In this document: piece after piece, positions 31,850 to 39,084 of the stretch | Layout: each line of letters opens with the position of its first letter | Position numbering within the stretch: position 1 is the first letter of the stretch | Assembly: GCF_009601025.1 (NCBI RefSeq) | Contig: NZ_WIVE01000040.1 | Span: 1-39,084 of the forward strand | DNA: 39,084 nt | Source of the DNA: Roseospira navarrensis | GTDB lineage: Bacteria; Pseudomonadota; Alphaproteobacteria; Rhodospirillales; Rhodospirillaceae | Direction of reading: 5' to 3' | Translations under genes and position numbers: made by a program | The notes under the pieces: model-generated | What the model was told of the DNA's origin: nothing | Databases searched by the model: none | Seen by the model: only the letters and a program-made list of their open reading frames with translations

Positions 31850-34800
31850 TCACCCGTCGCCCCGCAACTGGTTGCGGCCCGCGGCCTTGGCCGCATACAG
31901 GGCCGCATCCGCGCGGCTGACCCAGTCCGGCACGGTCTCGCCCGGACGATGCTGCGCGACACCCAGGCTGATGGTCATGGGTCCGACGGCCTCAATGGGC
32001 TCCTCCTCCATGGCGGCGCGCAGGGTCTCGGCCAGTTGCACGGCGCCCGCCGCCTCCGTGCCGGGCAGGATGACCAGGAACTCCTCGCCGCCCCAGCGCG
32101 CCAGCAAGTCGGTTTCGCGCACCCGGGCGGCCAGGCGGTCGGCCACCTCGCACAGCACCCGGTCGCCGGTCGGATGGCCGTGGGTGTCGTTGACGACCTT
32201 GAAGTGGTCCACGTCGATCATGACGAGGGACACGGCCATCTCCAAGCGCTCCGCGCGGCGCACCTCCGTGTCGAGATGGCGATTGGCCTCCTGACGGTTG
32301 AACAGCCCGGTCAGCGCATCGTGGGTGGCCTTGTGCTCCGGTTCGGCCAGCAGCGCGCGCTGATGCGTGACGTCAACGACCATCGACAGAAGGTACGTGG
32401 TTTCGCCGCTGGTGATGCATTCGGCTGTCATCTCCCCGATGAACGGGCTGCCGTCCGGCCGTGTGAACCGATATTCGACCGGGGCGCGCCCGCCGTACGA
32501 GACGGCCTCGCGGGTCACGGCGTCCCGGATGGCCTGGGTCGAGAACAGCCCCAGCTCGACCGACGTCCGGCCGATGACCTCCGCCCGCCGCCGTCCGATG
32601 GTGCGCAGCAGGGCCGTGTTGGCCTCGACGAAGCGGCCGGTCTCGGGATCGGTGATGGCCATCAGGGTGGCGTTGTTGGTGAAGGCTTTCTTGAACTTCT
32701 CTTCGGACAGGGCGAGATCCGACAGGTCGCGGCTGGCGGTGAACAGCACGGGTGCGTCGTTCCAGGTGCCCTGGGCGATGCGGGTTTCCGCGGGCACCAG
32801 CCGGCCGTCGCGCGTGGCGAGGGGACGGGTCAGCACGTCCGCCGTTCCGGCAAGCATCGCCCGCAGGTCCGCCGCCGCCTCTTCCTGATGCGCCGCGGGC
32901 CGCAGCGCCAGCACCGAGTTGCCGATCAGGTCCTTGCGCGCCCAGCCCAGCCGGTCGAGCAGGGTCCGGTTGGCCTCGACGATGCGGCCGTCCCGGGCCA
33001 CCACCGCCAGCAGATCGCGGGAGAGCGAGAAACAGGCGTTGAGATTGCCCAGGCTGCGTTGCACGGCGTCCTCTGACGCTTTCTGGTCCGTGATGTCGCG
33101 CCGGACCTCCACGACGCCCTTGAGCACGCCGGTCTCGTCGAACGCCGGGAACGCGCGCAGCGACCAGACCCGGCCGTCGGGCGTGGTCTGGTCGGCCTCC
33201 GCCGGCCGGCCGGTGCGGAAGGTTTCGACCACCGGGCACCCGGGGCAGGGCGATTCGCGCCCGGCCCAGGTGGCGTAACACGGGGGCCCGGTCAGGGCGT
33301 CGGTGTCGGCGGCGACCGACTGGCGGACCGCCGCATTGGTCCAGGTCATGCGCAGGTCGTCGCGCTCGAAATAGGCCACGACATCCGAGATGCTGGACAG
33401 AATCAGGGCCTTGTCGTGCTCGCTCTGGCGCAGCGCCGCTTCGGCCGCCTTGCGCTCGGTGATGTCCTGGACGATGGAGAACAGCACCGTGCGGCCCTGC
33501 AGGTCCAGCGGCGTGGAATGCACCATGACGTCGCGCAGCGCGCCCGATGCCAGGCGGTGCCGGAACTCGAACACGGACTGGCGCTGGGTGAGCGCCCGCT
33601 GGCGTGCGGCCTGCACCTCGTCCTTCGGCAGCGCGTTGATGGCCTCGATGCTCAGGGACCGCAGGTGCGACGAATCGTAGCCGTAGAAGCGGGCGGCGGC
33701 CGCGTTGGCGCGCAGAATTCGGCCGTCGTCGGGATCGACCAGCAGCATGGGCGCGCTGGAGCCGTCGAACAGCCCCTTGTAGAGCAGGCGGCTGCGGCGC
33801 AGGGAGTCCTGGTCCCGAACCTGGGAGGCGACATCCCGCGTGACGGCCACGATCTCGATCGGGGCGCCGGTTTCCGGGTTGCGGACGGCGCGGCTCGTGG
33901 TCTCGACCCAGAGATACCGGCCGCTGGCGTGACGCACGCGGTAGCGCACCCGGCCCGGCCCCCTGGTGTTCAGGATGCGCCGTTGCGCCGCCTCGACGCG
34001 GGGGCGGTCGTCCGGGTGGCACAGGGCGATGCCGCTGGTGCCCAGCACCTCGTCAGGGTCGCAGGCGAGGACCTGACGGCAGGCAGGCGAAACGAAGGTG
34101 CACACCCCCTCCAGCGTATGGGTGGAGATGATGTCGGTCGCGTTCTCCGCCAGCAGGCGATAGCGCCGTTCACTGTCGCGAAGCGCCTGTTCGGCCTGTC
34201 GCTGGGCGGAGACGTCCCGGCCCACGCCGATCATGCCCGCCAGGCGGCCGTCGCCGTCCAGCACGGCGGTGATCTGCCAGGCCAGCCAGCGCCAGCCGCT
34301 GGCGGTCGGGGCCCGGAACTCCAGGTCCGTGCGGTGCGGCGGGGTCCGCAGCGTTTCCAGCGCCGCCAGGACCTTCGGCCGGTCCTGGTCATGCACCTGA
34401 TCCAGGATCGGCGCGCCGACGAGGTCCTCAAGCTGACAGCCGAACGTCTCGCAGTAGGCGCGGTTGGCGTAGACGAAGCGGTTCTCCCGGTTGACCTTGA
34501 AGATGAGGGCCGACTGATTCTCGGCGATCAGGCGGTAGCGGGCCTCGCTGGCGCGCAACGCGGCCTGGGCGCGTTCGCGTTCGGTCACATCCACCAGACT
34601 GAGGATCAGGCCGTCGATCACCCCGGCGGCGTCGCGGACCGGCTGCACCGACACGTCCCAGTGGGTCGCGTCGGTTCCGTTGGGTCCAACGGGACGCGAG
34701 ATCTGCCGGGCCTCCGCCGTGAACGGCTCGCCGGTCTCCAGCACGCGCGCGCAGACCCCCTTCAGCCCCGCGTCGGGCACGATCTCGAAATGAGCCCGCC

Positions 34801-35386
34801 CGACCAGCGCGTCCGGCGGCTGGCCGGCCAGGGCGGCATAGGTCTCGTTGACCCGCAGCACCGAGAACCGGCGGTCCAGATAGGCGACGGCGAAGATGCT
34901 CTGCGAGAAGAAGCGGTCCAGCAGGGCCGTGGAGCGGCGCAGCCGGTGTTCGATCTCCATGCGGCCGGAGATGTCGCGCACCACGGTGATGACGCCGACC
35001 CGCGCGCCGTTCAGCACGACGGGGTCTTTGCGGGTCTGGATCCATTGCAGGCCCGCCTGCGTCGGAAGGAGCTGCTCGCGGGTGACGGTGCGGCCGCTTT
35101 CCAGAGTGGTGCGGTCGTCCCGTTCCAGGCTGCTGGCGACCTCGTCGGGAAACAGGTCGCGGTCGGTCTTGCCGACCAGATCCGCGACGGGCCGGCCCAG
35201 GGCGCGGGCCATCGCGGCGTTCACCTGTCGCAGGACGAGCGAGGTGTCCTTGATGGCCACCAGGTCGCCGCAGGCATCCATGGCCGCCGACAGCATGGCG
35301 GCCGAGCTCCAGAGCGGGTCCTCAGCCTTCCTGACGATCTGCCCGGCGGGGTCGCCAGGGCCCGTGGTGTTCGCGTCGTCAACCAT
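31850..35386 (-). CDS. Multi-PAS diguanylate cyclase (GGEEF)
   Basis: 1178-residue cytosolic signal protein that would make c-di-GMP. About eight PAS domains in tandem, several with PAC motifs, precede a C-terminal GGDEF domain. The catalytic GGEEF is at ~1099-1103 (ARWGGEEFLVILPG), and an RETD inhibitory I-site lies five residues before it, so the enzyme looks active and feedback-controlled. No membrane helix and no EAL domain are seen. The sixth PAS carries ESPCPGCPV, a Cys pair that could bind metal or respond to redox. The ATG at 35386 is chosen because AAGGA lies nearby. An in-frame ATG at 35497 would add 37 non-conserved residues. Signal unknown. Confidence 0.92.
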   Translation of the reverse strand: MVDDANTTGPGDPAGQIVRKAEDPLWSSAAMLSAAMDACGDLVAIKDTSLVLRQVNAAMARALGRPVADLVGKTDRDLFPDEVASSLERDDRTTLESGRTVTREQLLPTQAGLQWIQTRKDPVVLNGARVGVITVVRDISGRMEIEHRLRRSTALLDRFFSQSIFAVAYLDRRFSVLRVNETYAALAGQPPDALVGRAHFEIVPDAGLKGVCARVLETGEPFTAEARQISRPVGPNGTDATHWDVSVQPVRDAAGVIDGLILSLVDVTERERAQAALRASEARYRLIAENQSALIFKVNRENRFVYANRAYCETFGCQLEDLVGAPILDQVHDQDRPKVLAALETLRTPPHRTDLEFRAPTASGWRWLAWQITAVLDGDGRLAGMIGVGRDVSAQRQAEQALRDSERRYRLLAENATDIISTHTLEGVCTFVSPACRQVLACDPDEVLGTSGIALCHPDDRPRVEAAQRRILNTRGPGRVRYRVRHASGRYLWVETTSRAVRNPETGAPIEIVAVTRDVASQVRDQDSLRRSRLLYKGLFDGSSAPMLLVDPDDGRILRANAAAARFYGYDSSHLRSLSIEAINALPKDEVQAARQRALTQRQSVFEFRHRLASGALRDVMVHSTPLDLQGRTVLFSIVQDITERKAAEAALRQSEHDKALILSSISDVVAYFERDDLRMTWTNAAVRQSVAADTDALTGPPCYATWAGRESPCPGCPVVETFRTGRPAEADQTTPDGRVWSLRAFPAFDETGVLKGVVEVRRDITDQKASEDAVQRSLGNLNACFSLSRDLLAVVARDGRIVEANRTLLDRLGWARKDLIGNSVLALRPAAHQEEAAADLRAMLAGTADVLTRPLATRDGRLVPAETRIAQGTWNDAPVLFTASRDLSDLALSEEKFKKAFTNNATLMAITDPETGRFVEANTALLRTIGRRRAEVIGRTSVELGLFSTQAIRDAVTREAVSYGGRAPVEYRFTRPDGSPFIGEMTAECITSGETTYLLSMVVDVTHQRALLAEPEHKATHDALTGLFNRQEANRHLDTEVRRAERLEMAVSLVMIDVDHFKVVNDTHGHPTGDRVLCEVADRLAARVRETDLLARWGGEEFLVILPGTEAAGAVQLAETLRAAMEEEPIEAVGPMTISLGVAQHRPGETVPDWVSRADAALYAAKAAGRNQLRGDG

Positions 35387-35845
35387 CGAACGAGTCCTTC
35401 GTTCACGGGGGTGGGCCGCACCTTTTGGTGATGTCTCCTTTTCGGTTCGATAAATGGGTTTCCTTGTTTCGATAACAGAAGACAAAGGATACTCCATTGT
35501 AACACAAACGTCATCTAACCGGATGGCCAGGGTCTTAAATAACTTTGGGCCAGGGCCTTGAAGCCAAAAGATCGCTCTAAAGAAGGAGGCGCTGGCAGTC
35601 CGAATTCTGTTTTGCTGCGGCGCAAAAGAGCCGTGTCAACGTATTGCGAATTCTCATTCCGGACTGGGAGCGGCGGTGCGGTATCGTCGGCGCTATTTAA
35701 TACGCTTCAAAATAAACCGGATGGTTTGGGTGGGTGTGTTCTGGTGATTGGTGCAATTCTTGCCCGTTGCAGCCGACGCTTGGTGATCCTGCGTGGGCCG
35801 CCGCGCGTAGTCCGTTTGTATGGTCAACATCGCCGGGGTGTCCCG
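35387..35845. other. AT-richer intergenic region without a supported gene
   Basis: About 460 nt between the diguanylate cyclase start and the DUF2256 gene, clearly less GC-rich than its surroundings. A TACAAT hexamer (minus strand, near 35500) could be part of the cyclase promoter. The open frame through 35558-35845 has no recognisable protein. I see no clear RNA element. Confidence 0.5.
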
Positions 35846-36013
35846 ATGGTTCATGTCGTCCGGTTCAAGCGCGACCTGCCCACCAGGACCTGCGCCGTGT
35901 GCGGCCGTCCGTTCACGTGGCGGCGCAAGTGGGCCGCCTGCTGGGATCAGGTCCGGTCTTGCTCGAACCGCTGCCGCCGAAATCGTTCCACGAAAGGACC
36001 CACGCCATGCTGA
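35846..36013 (+). CDS. DUF2256 small zinc-ribbon-like protein
   Basis: 55-residue protein of the DUF2256 family: RTCAVCGRPFTWRRKWAACW, then a second Cys pair CSNRCRR. Four Cys in CxxC-type pairs suggest a zinc site. The ATG at 35846 gives the usual short form; the open frame further upstream is not conserved. The stop overlaps the start of the DUF427 gene (ATGCTGA), so the pair is coupled. Function is unknown; this family is often near photolyase or DUF427 genes (from memory). Confidence 0.85.
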   Translation: MVHVVRFKRDLPTRTCAVCGRPFTWRRKWAACWDQVRSCSNRCRRNRSTKGPTPC

Positions 36014-36507
36014 ACAGACCGCGCCGCATTCCGCCCGGACCGGGGCAGGAGTCCGTCTGGGATTACCCGCGTCCGCCCCGGCTGGAGCCTGTCAGCGAGC
36101 GGTTGCGCGTCGTGTTCGCGGGCGAGACCCTGGCCGAGACCACGCGTGGGCACCGCCTTTTGGAGACCAGCCACCCGCCGGTCTATTACATCCCGCCCGA
36201 GGACGTGCGGATGGAGGCCCTGGCGGCGGAGGGGCGCCGGACGATCTGCGAGTTCAAGGGCGCGGCGCGCTACTGGACGGTGCGGCTGGGCGGCGGGAAG
36301 GCGCCGGGCGCGGCCTGGAGCTACACCGATCCGCCGCCGGCCTATCAGGCCATCGCCGGGCATCTGGCGTTCTACGTCAGCGCCGTGGACGCCTGTTTCG
36401 TCGGTGACGAGCAGGTGCAGGCCCAGGCCGGGGACTTCTATGGCGGCTGGATCACGGCCCGGATCGTGGGGCCGTTCAAGGGCGAGCCGGGCACGTGGGG
36501 GTGGTAG
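36007..36507 (+). CDS. DUF427 domain protein
   Basis: 166-residue protein of the DUF427 family: LRVVFAGETLAETTRGHRLL, then HPPVYYIPPEDVRMEAL, FKGAARYWTV and, near the end, VGDEQVQAQAGDFYGGWIT. These are the family's conserved blocks, with the small beta-tent fold. Start ATG 36007 lies inside the last codons of the DUF2256 gene, and GAAAGGA lies just upstream. Biochemical function is not known to me. It is followed by tRNA-Ser on the other strand. Confidence 0.88.
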   Translation: MLNRPRRIPPGPGQESVWDYPRPPRLEPVSERLRVVFAGETLAETTRGHRLLETSHPPVYYIPPEDVRMEALAAEGRRTICEFKGAARYWTVRLGGGKAPGAAWSYTDPPPAYQAIAGHLAFYVSAVDACFVGDEQVQAQAGDFYGGWITARIVGPFKGEPGTWGW

Positions 36508-36620
36508 GGCGCACCGCCCCGAGGAGGCCCGGGTGGGGGCATGGGACCGCGCAGCGCGACGGGTGAGGCCACCTCATCCGCCGTCGGTCTCAGCAGCTAC
36601 TTTTCGGGGCGTTGGCGTAA

Positions 36621-36710
36621 TGGCGGAGGGGGTGGGATTCGAACCCACGGTACGGTTGCCCGTACACCGGTTTTCGAGACCGGCCCGTTCAACCACTCCG
36701 GCACCCCTCC
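36621..36710 (-). tRNA. tRNA-Ser (anticodon CGA)
   Basis: 90-nt class II tRNA with long variable arm. The acceptor GGAGGGG (from 36710) pairs with CCCCTCC, the discriminator is G and CCA is encoded (36621-36623). The anticodon loop CTCGAAA sits in a GGTCT/... stem closed by GACC-like pairing, giving CGA. The variable arm TACGGGCAACCGTA and the T-loop TTCGAAT are clear. It reads UCG serine codons. It is a single gene with its own promoter at 36772-36801. Confidence 0.95.
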
Positions 36711-36771
36711 GCAGGGACGCGAGACGGCGCGCACCCTCATGGGGTGGGCCGCGCGGCTGGACAGGACCGGG

Positions 36772-36801
36772 GTTCTATCCCCTTTCGCGGGGCGTTGTAA
36801 A
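36772..36801 (-). promoter_or_regulatory. Promoter of tRNA-Ser
   Basis: On the minus strand TTTACA, an 18-bp spacer and TAGAAC, ending about 60 bp before the tRNA 5' end. The -10 is identical to that proposed for rpsB. Confidence 0.5.
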
Positions 36802-36836
36802 CCCCCGCAAGCGGGTCGGACCCCCCGAATGCGCCG

Positions 36837-37913
36837 CTAACCCGCTGCTCGCGCCTGGGGGGTGACGCGGGCGTCCGATCCGCTGATGTCGGGCCGCTCG
36901 ATGGCGCGCAGGATCTCGGGCAGGCCGACCGAGCCGACGATGCCCTCGCCCTCGCGCGAGACCGGGCGGCGGCCCGAGGGATCGTCGTGGAACGCGGTCA
37001 GCGCCTCTTCCAACGTGGTCTGCGCGTCCACCGCCGGGCCGCGCGCGCCGGCGCGGTCGGAGGTCATGACCGCCTTGACGCGCAGCACGCGGGCGCGATT
37101 GATGTCCTTGACGAAGTCCGCGATGTAGGCGTCCGCGGGGCGCATGACGATTTCGGGGGTGGTGCCCTCCTGGATCACGGCGCCGTCGCGCAGGATGGCG
37201 ATGCGGTCGCCCAGGCGCAGGGCCTCGTCCAGATCGTGGGTGATGAACACGATGGTCTTGCGCAGCTCGGCCTGCAGGGCCAGCAACACGCCCTGCATGT
37301 CGGTGCGGATGAGCGGATCGAGGGCCGAGAACGCCTCGTCCATCAGCAGGATGTCGGAATCCGTCGCCAGCGCCCGGGCCAGGCCCACGCGCTGCTGCAT
37401 GCCCCCGGACAGGGCGGTCGGGAAGCGGTCCTCGAACCCGCTCAGGCCGACGCGTTCGATCCAGCCGCGCGCGCGCGCCTCCGCCGTCGCCCGCTTCACG
37501 CCCTGCACCCGCAGCCCATAGGCCACGTTGCCCAGCACGGTGCGGTGGGGATGCAGGGCGAAGCGCTGGAACACCATGCTCGCCCGGTGGCGGCGGAAGT
37601 GACGCAGGGCGCGGGGCGACAGGTCCATGATGTCCGTGCCGTCCACATGGATGGACCCGGCGGTGGGCTCGATCAGGCGGTTGAGGTGGCGGATCAGGGT
37701 GGACTTGCCCGAGCCGGACAGCCCCATGACCACATGCACGTCGCCCTGGCGCACGGTCATGGAGATGTTGTCCAGGCCCAGGACGTGGCCGTGCTGTTCC
37801 AGCAGTTCGGTCTTGCCGATGCCCCGGTCGCGCACCAGCGGCAGCGCCGCCGCCGGGTCCGGCCCGAAGATCTTGTAAAGGCCGGCGATGGCGATCTTGG
37901 ACTCAGGCGTCAT
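36837..37913 (-). CDS. proV: ABC transporter ATP-binding protein, glycine betaine/choline type (ProV-like)
   Basis: 358-residue ATPase of a quaternary-amine importer. The N-terminal ~45 residues IAGLYKIFGPDPAAALPLVR are typical of ProV/OpuAA. Walker A is GLSGSGKST, the Q-loop is MVFQRFALHPHRTVLGN, the signature is LSGGMQQRVGLARAL, Walker B is ILLMDEAFSALD and the switch His is in ITHDLDEALRLGD. The C-terminal ~75 residues (after DFVKDINRARVLRVKAVM) are a shortened CBS-like region, smaller than the two CBS domains of full ProV. The ATG at 37913 overlaps the permease end by 11 bp. A substrate-binding protein is not visible in this window. Confidence 0.92.
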   Translation of the reverse strand: MTPESKIAIAGLYKIFGPDPAAALPLVRDRGIGKTELLEQHGHVLGLDNISMTVRQGDVHVVMGLSGSGKSTLIRHLNRLIEPTAGSIHVDGTDIMDLSPRALRHFRRHRASMVFQRFALHPHRTVLGNVAYGLRVQGVKRATAEARARGWIERVGLSGFEDRFPTALSGGMQQRVGLARALATDSDILLMDEAFSALDPLIRTDMQGVLLALQAELRKTIVFITHDLDEALRLGDRIAILRDGAVIQEGTTPEIVMRPADAYIADFVKDINRARVLRVKAVMTSDRAGARGPAVDAQTTLEEALTAFHDDPSGRRPVSREGEGIVGSVGLPEILRAIERPDISGSDARVTPQARAAG

Positions 37914-38793
37914 CACGGTACCTCTGCAGGCGGCGGCCGTAGGACTGGGTGAGGCGGTCGAAGATGATCGCCAGCAGCACAACGGCGAGACCGTTCAGCA
38001 CGCCCATGGCGAAATACTGGTTGGTGACGGCGCGCAGCACCGGCTGGCCCAGGCCCTTGACCCCGATCATGGAGGCGACGACGACCATGGACAGCGCCAT
38101 CATGATGGTCTGGTTGATGCCGGCCATGATGTTGGGCAGGGCGAGCGGCACCTGCACGCCCCACAGCCGTTGCCAGGGACTGGCGCCGAAGGCATCGGTG
38201 GCCTCCAGCACCTCCTCGTTGACCAGCCGGATGCCCAGATCGGTCAGTCGGATCACCGGCGGGATGGCGTAGATCACCACCGCCAGCACCCCCGGCACCT
38301 TGCCCAGGCCCAGCAGCATGACCACCGGGATCAGGTAGACGAAGCTGGGCATGGTCTGCATCACGTCCAGGACCGGCACCACCGCGCCCTTCAGCCGGTC
38401 CGATCGCGACATCAGGACGCCGATGGGAATGCCCGCCGTGACGGCCATCAGGGTGCAGACGGCGATCATGGCCATGGTGCGCATGGTGTCTTCCCACATG
38501 CCCATGATGCCGATGAACAGGAACGAGCCCACCACCAGCCCGACCAGCGCCGGCCGGCGGCTGGCCGCCCAGGCCAGACCGGCGATGACCGCGATCACCA
38601 GCCACCAGGGCGCGCCGAGCAGCATCTGCTCGACCCACACCATCAGCCGCAGCAGGGGCAGGAAGGCGTCCTCGATGGCGGCCCCGAAGGTGCGGGTGAA
38701 GCCCAGATAGGCGTCGTCGATGGCCCGGTTGATCGCCCGCAGCGTGGCGTCATCGATGGCGGGAAAGTCGATCAGCCAGTTGGGGTCGGCCAT
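37903..38793 (-). CDS. proW: ABC transporter permease, glycine betaine/choline type (ProW-like)
   Basis: 296-residue inner-membrane permease. About seven hydrophobic segments are seen, starting LGAPWWLVIAVIAGLAWAAS, with the binding-protein-dependent transport fold (PIGVLMSRSDRLKGAVVPVL; DVMQTMPSFVYLIPVVMLLG). The EAA loop EATDAFGASPWQRLWGVQVP-type sequence contacts the ATPase. The QTMPSFVYLIP box is characteristic of ProW/OpuAB. Start 38793 follows GGGAG; an upstream in-frame ATG at 38838 is less likely. It is the first gene of the pair. The upstream 290 bp hold repeats but no gene, so the partner binding protein is encoded elsewhere. Confidence 0.93.
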   Translation of the reverse strand: MADPNWLIDFPAIDDATLRAINRAIDDAYLGFTRTFGAAIEDAFLPLLRLMVWVEQMLLGAPWWLVIAVIAGLAWAASRRPALVGLVVGSFLFIGIMGMWEDTMRTMAMIAVCTLMAVTAGIPIGVLMSRSDRLKGAVVPVLDVMQTMPSFVYLIPVVMLLGLGKVPGVLAVVIYAIPPVIRLTDLGIRLVNEEVLEATDAFGASPWQRLWGVQVPLALPNIMAGINQTIMMALSMVVVASMIGVKGLGQPVLRAVTNQYFAMGVLNGLAVVLLAIIFDRLTQSYGRRLQRYRDDA

Positions 38794-38857
38794 GGGTCGG
38801 GTTCTCCCTGGCGGCGGGCTGTCTTGGGAAACCGTCATCCTCGGTCGCCGGGGGCGG

Positions 38858-38929
38858 CGAAGGATCTCGGGCGGCCGGGACGGCCGCGATGGACCGGGAC
38901 GCCGGCACGTCCATGACCGAGATCCTTCG
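38858..38929. repeat. Inverted repeat, REP-like
   Basis: CGAAGGATCTCGG (38858-38870) and its exact reverse complement CCGAGATCCTTCG (38917-38929) are separated by 46 bp, and the pairing continues imperfectly outwards to about 38834 and 38955 (ATCCT/AGGAT ends). This looks like a dispersed intergenic palindromic element. Confidence 0.65.
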
Positions 38930-38988
38930 GCCGCGCCGCGGCCTCAGGATTGTCTGTTTGATTTGTGGCATTGTGGAGATGCCGGGTT

Positions 38989-39020
38989 GCGGGGCCCCGG
39001 GTGGCCACCCGGGGCCCCGC
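38989..39020. terminator. Perfect 32-bp palindrome
   Basis: The 16 bp from 38989 are the exact reverse complement of the next 16, centred at GTGG/CCAC with GGGGCCCC on both sides. It may be a terminator of a gene beyond the window or part of a repeat family. The flanks have no U-run. No open frame in 38794-39084 is convincing. Confidence 0.55.
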
Positions 39021-39084
39021 ACCGGATCGTGTGATCGTCTCAGGATGGGGTCTTTGCCCGTTGTCATCGTGATCCGCGATCCGG

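Noticed and set aside
35558-35845. N-terminal extension of the DUF2256 gene
   Set aside because: The added ~96 residues show no conservation that I recognise, and the family is normally ~55 residues starting at the internal ATG.

Overview
The window is high-GC DNA from a proteobacterium, most likely an alphaproteobacterium of the Rhodospirillales type. I base this on GC content, the order rpsB-tsf-pyrH-frr-uppS-cdsA-dxr-rseP-bamA-skp-fabZ-lpxA, the style of the XRE regulator and the sequences of the core proteins. It is a Gram-negative autotroph: it makes lipid A and carries a form IA RuBisCO packaged in an alpha-carboxysome.

Layout. (1) 1-4180 is a mobile-DNA border. A P4-type tyrosine integrase reads leftwards from a 3' tRNA-Thr fragment (1643-1692) that keeps the native terminator, so an element probably entered that tRNA and lies to the left. 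To the right are a small unknown gene, a divergent XRE repressor with palindromic operator-like sites, and a phage structural protein that looks truncated at its N-terminus. (2) 4247-19124, plus strand, is a core block: ribosomal protein S2 and EF-Ts, UMP kinase, ribosome recycling factor, undecaprenyl diphosphate synthase, CDP-DAG synthase, DXP reductoisomerase, RseP, BamA, Skp, FabZ, LpxA and a fused LpxI-LpxB. lpxD is missing from its usual place. (3) 19158-30233, minus strand, is the centrepiece: an uninterrupted carboxysome and inorganic-carbon locus, cbbL-cbbS-csoS2-csoSCA-csoS4A-csoS4B-csoS1-csoS1-acRAF-(small Trp-tailed ORF)-sbtA-sbtB-cbbR-Nudix-csoS1D. (4) 30558-31784 is a membrane protein divergent from cbbL. 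(5) 31850-35386 is a diguanylate cyclase with about eight PAS domains. (6) 35846-36507 is a DUF2256/DUF427 pair, followed by tRNA-Ser(CGA). (7) 36837-38793 encodes the ATPase and permease of a betaine/choline-type ABC importer, followed by repeat-rich intergenic DNA.

How the parts work together. SbtA would import bicarbonate under control of the PII-like SbtB. CsoSCA inside the shell would convert bicarbonate to CO2 for RuBisCO (CbbL8S8), which acRAF helps assemble. CsoS2 ties RuBisCO to the shell of CsoS1 hexamers, CsoS4 pentamers and CsoS1D pseudohexamers. CbbR would activate the operon, probably at a CTAT-N7-ATAG palindrome 82-96 bp before cbbL.

The most unusual points are: three perfect TLTGT repeats at the end of CsoSCA that resemble the VTGT motifs of CsoS2; a 69-residue disordered ORF ending W-P-D in the place where McdAB genes can occur; a Nudix hydrolase translationally coupled between CbbR and CsoS1D; and the LpxI-LpxB fusion.
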